64,000 nt of DNA from Antitrichia curtipendula (Eukaryota; Streptophyta; Bryopsida; Hypnales; Leucodontaceae), in contig OX579636.1 of assembly GCA_951230915.1 (NCBI GenBank), positions 8,819,001-8,883,000 of the forward strand, in the 5' to 3' direction. The position numbers and the translations under genes were made by a program. A model generated the notes under the pieces. That model ran no database searches. It saw nothing but the letters and a program-made list of their open reading frames with translations, and was not told the origin of the DNA. This document shows positions 58,027 through 64,000 of the stretch, one piece after another (the first letter of the stretch is position 1; every line of letters begins with the position of its first letter).

Positions 58027-60372
58027 ATGGCCGCTCCATTTGGGCTGACAAGGATATTCGTCAACATCATCGTCCTGACATGCAGCTCCCAAATTCTGTT
58101 CTTAGCTAACGCAGGGTGGTCTGGGTGAGTGCACGCCCCAATACTCAAACCCCTTCATCCTTACCACCCTCGGTTCAACTTCTTCACAATGACATAGTTT
58201 GAAAGTGTGGAAACGGTGTACAGTCTATGTCAGTGTTAGAAATGTCACCCTAGAGAAGGGCATAAGAGAGGTTTTGTGTGTACATGTCTGAGAATGCGAC
58301 ACTGGTGCTACATTCAAAGTCCGTGTGGCAAGCCCTATGTGCAGGGTACTCTAGAATGTCACCGTGAAGAAAAGTCTAAGGAAAGAGCCAGTTGGAGTGT
58401 AGTTTGCTGAGGTAATTGAAATGGGAAACTCTTCGCTTAGAAAATTCCAGTTTCCATAGACATTGCGATCTCACTGTTGCTTTTGATTTGAACTTGCAGT
58501 CCAACGACAGCCCCGGCATGGACGCCATATTACCCTCCCAAGGCACCCTCCCCTTACTACGCCCCTTACTCTCCTCCAGAGGATACCGTCCCTCCGACAT
58601 GGGCGCCCTACACACCACCAGAAGCGCCCACGCCATGGACATCTCCTGTTGCACCAGCGCCATGGACCCCTCCTGCTGCGCCAGTGTACGCTCCGTGGAA
58701 AGCCCCCGTTGGTCCCGCACCTTATCAAGCTCCTGCTCCCTGGACCGACGCTGTTCCAGCTCCATATTACGCTCCCGGTCCCTGGACGGCGTCAGGTCCT
58801 GCACCGGAAGAAGGTCCTGTGGGTTCGCCTGTCTATGAACCAGTGTCAGCGCCTGCTTACGCTCCATTCGTGGCTCCTGTTGCTCCTGTTTACGCTCCTT
58901 GGACGTCTCCTGTTGCCGCTCCAACTCCTACACCGACACTGACTCTAACGCCAGCACCAACGCCAACACCAGTATACGTCCCATCGCCCACGCCTGGTAT
59001 ATATATCAACATTCAATTCACGCATAGAATCTAATGAATTATTGTTTAAGGCTGTCGGTCTTCAGCAGTTGTGGCAGTGAATCACTGTTTTCATTTACGT
59101 ATTGGTTTCGGGAAGGCCGATTGAGTTGTCGCATTTTTAGCCTTGTTACGAGATAAAATGTGCTTGTGGTATGTTATTTCTGTAACGAGGCTGTACTTTT
59201 GTGTTACGGATGTAATTGACCTTTGTAGTTAGATCATGTTGAATTTAAGGATAGAATTGATAGAGCTAAAATGGACACCATATCATGATTAGGAGACATA
59301 AGCATGCCCAGCATATCCAATGATGGGTTGCCACTTCTATTGACATGGGCTCCGGTGAGGATCTGTGTTGATAGTTTACTGTAGGGCACTGTTATGAGTA
59401 TGTGACCTTAAATGGATGTTTAAGGTGCAAGAGCACAGATCTTGCGTTTATTTCAAGAGCCCAGATCTCGAGCATAGACCCATGTGTGGGTCTGGTATTG
59501 GGGAAGATGCACAGAGCAGAGGAGAGATCGCTTCACAGCTCTATGCATTTGGTAGACGGAAATCTTGTGGTTCGGTCTGATTCTTGCGCTTTTCTTAAGT
59601 GGGAGGTTGAGACCAGCATAAGTGACAGTAGGAGACCCCATTTTGATTCTGAGATCACTGTTGACATTCAGCCGAGTCATGCGTACACCATGTACTTGCT
59701 AGTTGAAGGTTGACCAGCTGAATGAGCGCTCGAAGGGATGAGTTTGTATTTTCAAACAGGGCCCAGTTCAGGAGACGGTGTAGTAGTCTTAATTAGTACC
59801 CTATATGTTGCACGTACCTAATGAGTTTACCTGGGATTGTGCTTTGCAGTGCCATCCCCTGCAGATTCACCTGTACCAGCACCCTACACTTATGCTCCAG
59901 TATCGTCCCCACCAGCCCCCACGGCGTTCGCTCCTGAGTCGGACGTTCCGTTATCCAGCGAACCGGATTCATCTCCGGCTACTAACACGGTACGTCTTAA
60001 TATGATTCGCTTCCAGAATCCACCATTAACCAGGGTTTTAGCAGATAGAATAGTGCAGGTGAATTATTCAATTTTATTTACTTTCTGATCAATTCATGCA
60101 AAGGTTTTCATTGATTCTCGAGATGTGATAAATTGATCCATCTGAATTGCATTTTTCCCATTATGATCAATTGGGTTGGCCAGTGCTTGGTCCTTCAATT
60201 CTTGCTGACCTTTCCTTCCGTTAGTATGTTGTTGAATTCCGTTATTCGTGCTCATGAAACGGTGCTCATTTTTGTGGTTTTGCAGGGTGTCCCATCAAGA
60301 CTCGCGCAACCATGGAGGCTGTTTGCAATGACTATGGCTACTTGCCTGATTGTGGCATTCACTCTATTATGA
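58027..60372 (+). CDS. Secreted Trp/Pro-rich arabinogalactan-type protein with GPI-type tail, 273 aa
   Basis: Exons 58027-58124, 58500-58996, 59850-59989, 60286-60372; GT-AG introns, phases agree, 273 residues. Residues 1-29 form a signal peptide (FVNIIVLTCSSQILFLANA). The body (about 34-245) is built of Ala-Pro, Thr-Pro, Ser-Pro and Val-Pro dipeptides, the context for Pro hydroxylation and arabinogalactan attachment, interspersed with Tyr and a recurrent Ala/Thr-Pro-Trp motif (TPWTSP, APWTPP, YAPWKAP, YAPWTSP). The C-terminus ends in a basic spacer and a hydrophobic LFAMTMATCLIVAFTLL, typical of a GPI-anchor signal. It should be a cell-surface or wall glycoprotein. There is no fasciclin or other folded domain. 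Trp is unusual in this class. Confidence 0.8.
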
Positions 60373-63300
60373 ACAGATTGGTAGTATTAGTTCACATTTT
60401 TATTTGCAGCTAATGATTCCCCGCATTTCACATTTAGGGCCTGGAAGTTTTTTAGTTAGCATTTTGAGATACGAGACACTCTTATAAAGAATTTGCACCA
60501 TTCTGATTGAGCTCCTAACTATCAAATTGACACATGAGTTTAATCCAATCCGTTTGCACCAGTTCTGGTTTCATGTTGCTACTTGATCACGTGAGGGTTT
60601 GCTTTCCCAGTGGAGATATGGTACTCATGTGATGTGAGGTTCACATCGTTAATACATGTTTTGAGTATAGTGTACCACTTTAGGGAGGATTGTTAGATCA
60701 AGTTTTATGCTTATGTTGTACCAAACCATTTCCTTGGGGAGTGCAAAGGCAGCCCAATGAACTTAACCGACTTTAAGCTGTTTTTTTATTCCTACTTGTA
60801 ACAGTGACATGCAGGTAGTACCCTAACCAGAAGATTCGCCCACAATAGTGCCAATTAATCCGAATTTTAAGTAGGAGAAGTGATTGTCAGTCATGTGAAA
60901 ATATCTGTGACACCTTCGCACACGAGAATAAATAACTGTAAATTGACATGAGATGCTCACACAAGTGCAAATCCAGATTAAGTTTGCAATAAATATCTGG
61001 AGTCCATTCATGTGAGGATCAGAAAACCTTGACATGCCAGATATTGCTCACAGCATCTGTATAATGTGAAGTATAGGAGAACACAAATTCCAGAACCTCA
61101 ATTGAGTTGCAAAAATTATCAACTATATCCCAAATGAGTAGGCACTGCAATCATCTCTAAATATCATCAATATCCCATGTGAACATGAAATTTCACTTCG
61201 GCGTATGATCACATTGCACCTAGTAGTTCCATCTAGACACTTATCTGAAATGGACATTCTCTACATATGAAAGTGTAGGGTCGATGTAAGTACTCCTAAT
61301 TTCAGCACTTTAAACGTTCTTAGTTACTTCATTACGAGTTAAAAAAATGTATTCCAAAGGGAATTTGCAATCTCTTTCTAACTAACAACGAGATCCACAA
61401 AAAGCTTTCTCCGTTCAGTAGAAACCGCTCACAATCAAGGTATTTGCAACTTTGATTTCCCAGATTTCAGTTTACCATCGACAAGACTGCTGACTGCGTG
61501 TACGTGTGTAGTTGTCACCTTCCACATGGACGGAAAGATTTTCAGGAACTGTACAAGATATGGCACACTAACACCTCACACTTCACCCTCGTTTAATAAA
61601 TGTGACTGTCTTCAATTGCTTGTATCTTATTCCACTTGAGGCCCTGACGGTGTAATGTTTATCGTTTGTTTGCACGGTGGAGCGCTTTCATTTGGAATTC
61701 TTCATAGTATTGTAGTCAATCCTCATAATTTATTGAATTTTCAACACTCCACAACAGCAACATAAATTGTAGTGTGGCAGACAGACTTCGACCCCTGTTG
61801 CATATTATGTCACGCGGCTCGCAGTCCCACTCATTCCTCAACGACGAGTGCATGTACCGGTGTTGAACTTCAAATTTTCATGTGAAAAAGAACGAAAAAG
61901 AGACGAAAAGAAGTGGCTGGGAACTGAAGGCTGCTTAGAAAGCTTCCCTGCAAAGCTGAGTTACGTAAGCTTATCATGGCAACTGTGGAAGAAGCATGAG
62001 CTGAGGGCCACAGGCAAAGGGACAAGTGGACCCCTGCTTCCAACCTGGTTTGCTGGCTTCCACCTGGACCACAGGAGGAGCCAACTGGACTAAATCCAGT
62101 CGATGAAAAAGACGCATTCTCATTCATCCATTCCACACGCACGAATTCGTCCGTCCGCCGCGTCCCGAGTCTTTCAAACCGCGCGCCACTCCCAGTTTGC
62201 CGTGCAGTTACGATAGCTGTGTCCCAAACTGCGGCATGCAGCCTCCGCAGCCCCGGCGGTCCGGGCAGTTCGCTTCAGCATGTTGACTTGCAAAATTTGT
62301 GAAGTGCGGTAGATTATGAGCATCCCCTACGGCCCTTCAAATTCTGGTCCTCCAAACTTACGAAAAGTGGCCTTCCAAATTGATTGGCGTTGGAGGCATG
62401 CATGAGAACAATGCAACTCAAACATCAACACACCTCATTCTACAAAACAGAGATGGACAAAAGGAGGAGGGCCAATTATATAGCAAAAGATAATCAACAT
62501 GTAGTCATAAAAATATTTTGCCTTGTCTTTTCCTTTTGAAGGCTTGCCAGAGAGAGCCCACATAGCATAGTAGTCATCAAAAGTTAGCGGGCCCAAGTTA
62601 GTAGTGCACTTGTTAGCAAGGAGAAGGGGATCTAATTTGTTGCAAAAAACTACTAGATCTTCAAGTTAGCACTCCAAGCAGCCATTCGAAGGACCATATG
62701 GAATGCTCTAAGGTTTTAATCTAATTTTTTGCATATTAAACCTTCAAATTAGTGTTGCAAGCAATCATTTGAAAGACCATAGGGAATGCTCTAATGTTTG
62801 AATCCTTGTATTGATTGTTGAATTGTTAGCTTTGGTGAGAATATTGAAATAAAAAAAGCATCACAATAATTTGTAACATTAGACAATACATTAGTGGTTG
62901 TGTAGATGTTAAGGGATTTATAATAACTTTTGACATTGCCAATTTGGATTTTTAAATTGTTAAAGCCCGTGTCAAAGACAACTAGTTGGCAAGTAGAAAT
63001 TGAATTCTAAGTGCAAATATTAGAAAATAAGCAACATGTCATTTGGCAGTGTTCATATAGGAATTCAAGATGTATCTCTAGTAGTTTCCAAATCGATTTT
63101 GCTTCATGTTGTTTCAATCGCTTAAAATCTTGATCTTCTAATTCAATTGGCACCACAATTATGAGAGCGTAAGTCCATCATATTTACATTCATCCAATCT
63201 TGTGTGATTTGTTGTTTTTTGAATGCAAGTCACACCTTTTTAAAAGGGTGTGTGACTGGCCACCATCCTCCTTATAAATTTTGATTTTTTTAAATTATTT

Positions 63301-64000
63301 TATATGAAGTTCCAACAACTCATTTGTAAGTTCTTCCCAAATTTACGATTACTTACTTTATAAGTGTGTTTGATTCCTTGATTAGAGTTTTTGGATTATT
63401 GTCTGTGTATTTGGTGTGTTTTGCACAAAATTGTGGGAATTGTGAAGAAAGAGATTTGAATAAAAAATTTGGTGAGATCCAGTGACAGCAAACACATGAT
63501 CGAGTTCTGATACTGGAGAATCCAAAGGCACAACAAATTGAACTTGATTTGGGAAGAAACAATCAGAAACAACAAAGGAGCAGTTGGTGCAGGATGCAGC
63601 AAAAGAAGAAGAAAATTCTTTTTAAATTTTGATTGGGGAAGGAGCTTCGGCACAATCCGAACACCCCAACAAGATGCAAAATTTTGAGAAATCCTTGGGT
63701 AGATTGATTGAGAAGAATGGTGGTTTTTGACTGATCCAAGGCAAATGATTGTGCACGATTACGAGATTGGAGAGAGAGGCTAATTTGGTGGCAAAGGAAC
63801 CAAATTGGTGAAGTCAAATCCAAGAAGCGTTGACGTTCTAATCGAGAGTAGTGAAGAAGAAGAATTTTTTTTTAATCCTAGTTTGCACCCTGATCAGTGC
63901 AATTCACTATGCATAATTGTTTGAACCCATTGTGTGTTTGAGATTCTTTGTACAAATTCAATGAGCACGATGCGAACCGCTCAATTTCAAAATTTATAAA
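60373..64000. other. Right end of the window, no gene seen
   Basis: 3' flank of the proline-rich protein gene, then AT-rich DNA. An imperfect tandem duplication of about 89 bases lies at 62631-62808 (TCTAATTTGTTGCA ... GGAATGCTCTAA, repeated from 62720). Short minus-strand frames at 63353-63823 are low-complexity and unsupported. Confidence 0.4.

Noticed and set aside
58376..58924. 182-codon antisense ORF rich in Arg, Glu and Gln
   Set aside because: It is the mirror of the low-complexity Pro-rich exon on the plus strand and has no independent support.
63353..63823. Overlapping minus-strand ORFs near the right edge
   Set aside because: Low-complexity Leu/Phe/Ser peptides with no splice structure or domain.

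Overview
This is a nuclear genome window from a land plant. GT-AG introns are plentiful, and the transposons (CACTA with DUF4218/DUF4216 domains, Ty3/gypsy, a Mutator/GCM-like transposase, PiggyBac) are of plant type. The short-intron, full-length Integrator subunit 2 gene and the style of the transposases suggest a seed-free plant (moss or lycophyte). That placement is inference; nothing here fixes the species.

Layout. 1-6 kb: a decayed CACTA transposon (+), preceded by an unrecognised ORF cut by the window edge. 7.3-8.7 kb (-): a protein-kinase-like gene body with two internal TAG stops. 10.5-28.4 kb (-): one large gene that can be followed through 11 exons with canonical splice sites and matching phase. 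It is interrupted inside exon 2 by a complete 10.47-kb LTR retrotransposon (15409-25878). Without the insert the gene would span 1146 codons. It has an acidic N-terminus, a ParB/sulfiredoxin-like segment, a Lys/Glu-rich region and a C-terminal methyltransferase with beta-class motif order (D-x-P-x first, S-A-M motif last). It carries two in-frame TAG codons. 31.4-34.5 kb (+): a Mutator-like/GCM-type transposase pseudogene. 37.3-38.3 kb (-): a PiggyBac transposase remnant. 38.4-44.6 kb: AT-rich repeat-laden DNA. 44.7-51.6 kb (+): an intact 12-exon Integrator complex subunit 2 gene (1284 aa). 55.9-57.2 kb: weakly supported minus-strand exons. 58.0-60.4 kb (+): a four-exon, 273-aa secreted proline-rich/arabinogalactan-type protein with an unusual Trp-Pro repeat and a GPI-type tail. 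60.4-64 kb: no gene seen.

How it fits together. INTS2 and the proline-rich cell-surface gene look like working host genes. The left 38 kb is transposon territory that also holds the most unusual item: a ParB-methyltransferase gene with a divergent kinase gene 1.8 kb downstream on the same strand. All four internal stops in these two genes are TAG, with no frameshift, whereas the neighbouring transposon fossils carry mixed stops and frameshifts. The retrotransposon is very young (LTRs differ by one 3-bp indel and two noticed substitutions), yet its pol frame is broken, so it was probably mobilised in trans. Seven ~100-bp hairpins sharing a GGATCCGA-like core lie only within 12.9-33.9 kb, mostly in introns of the ParB-methyltransferase gene.
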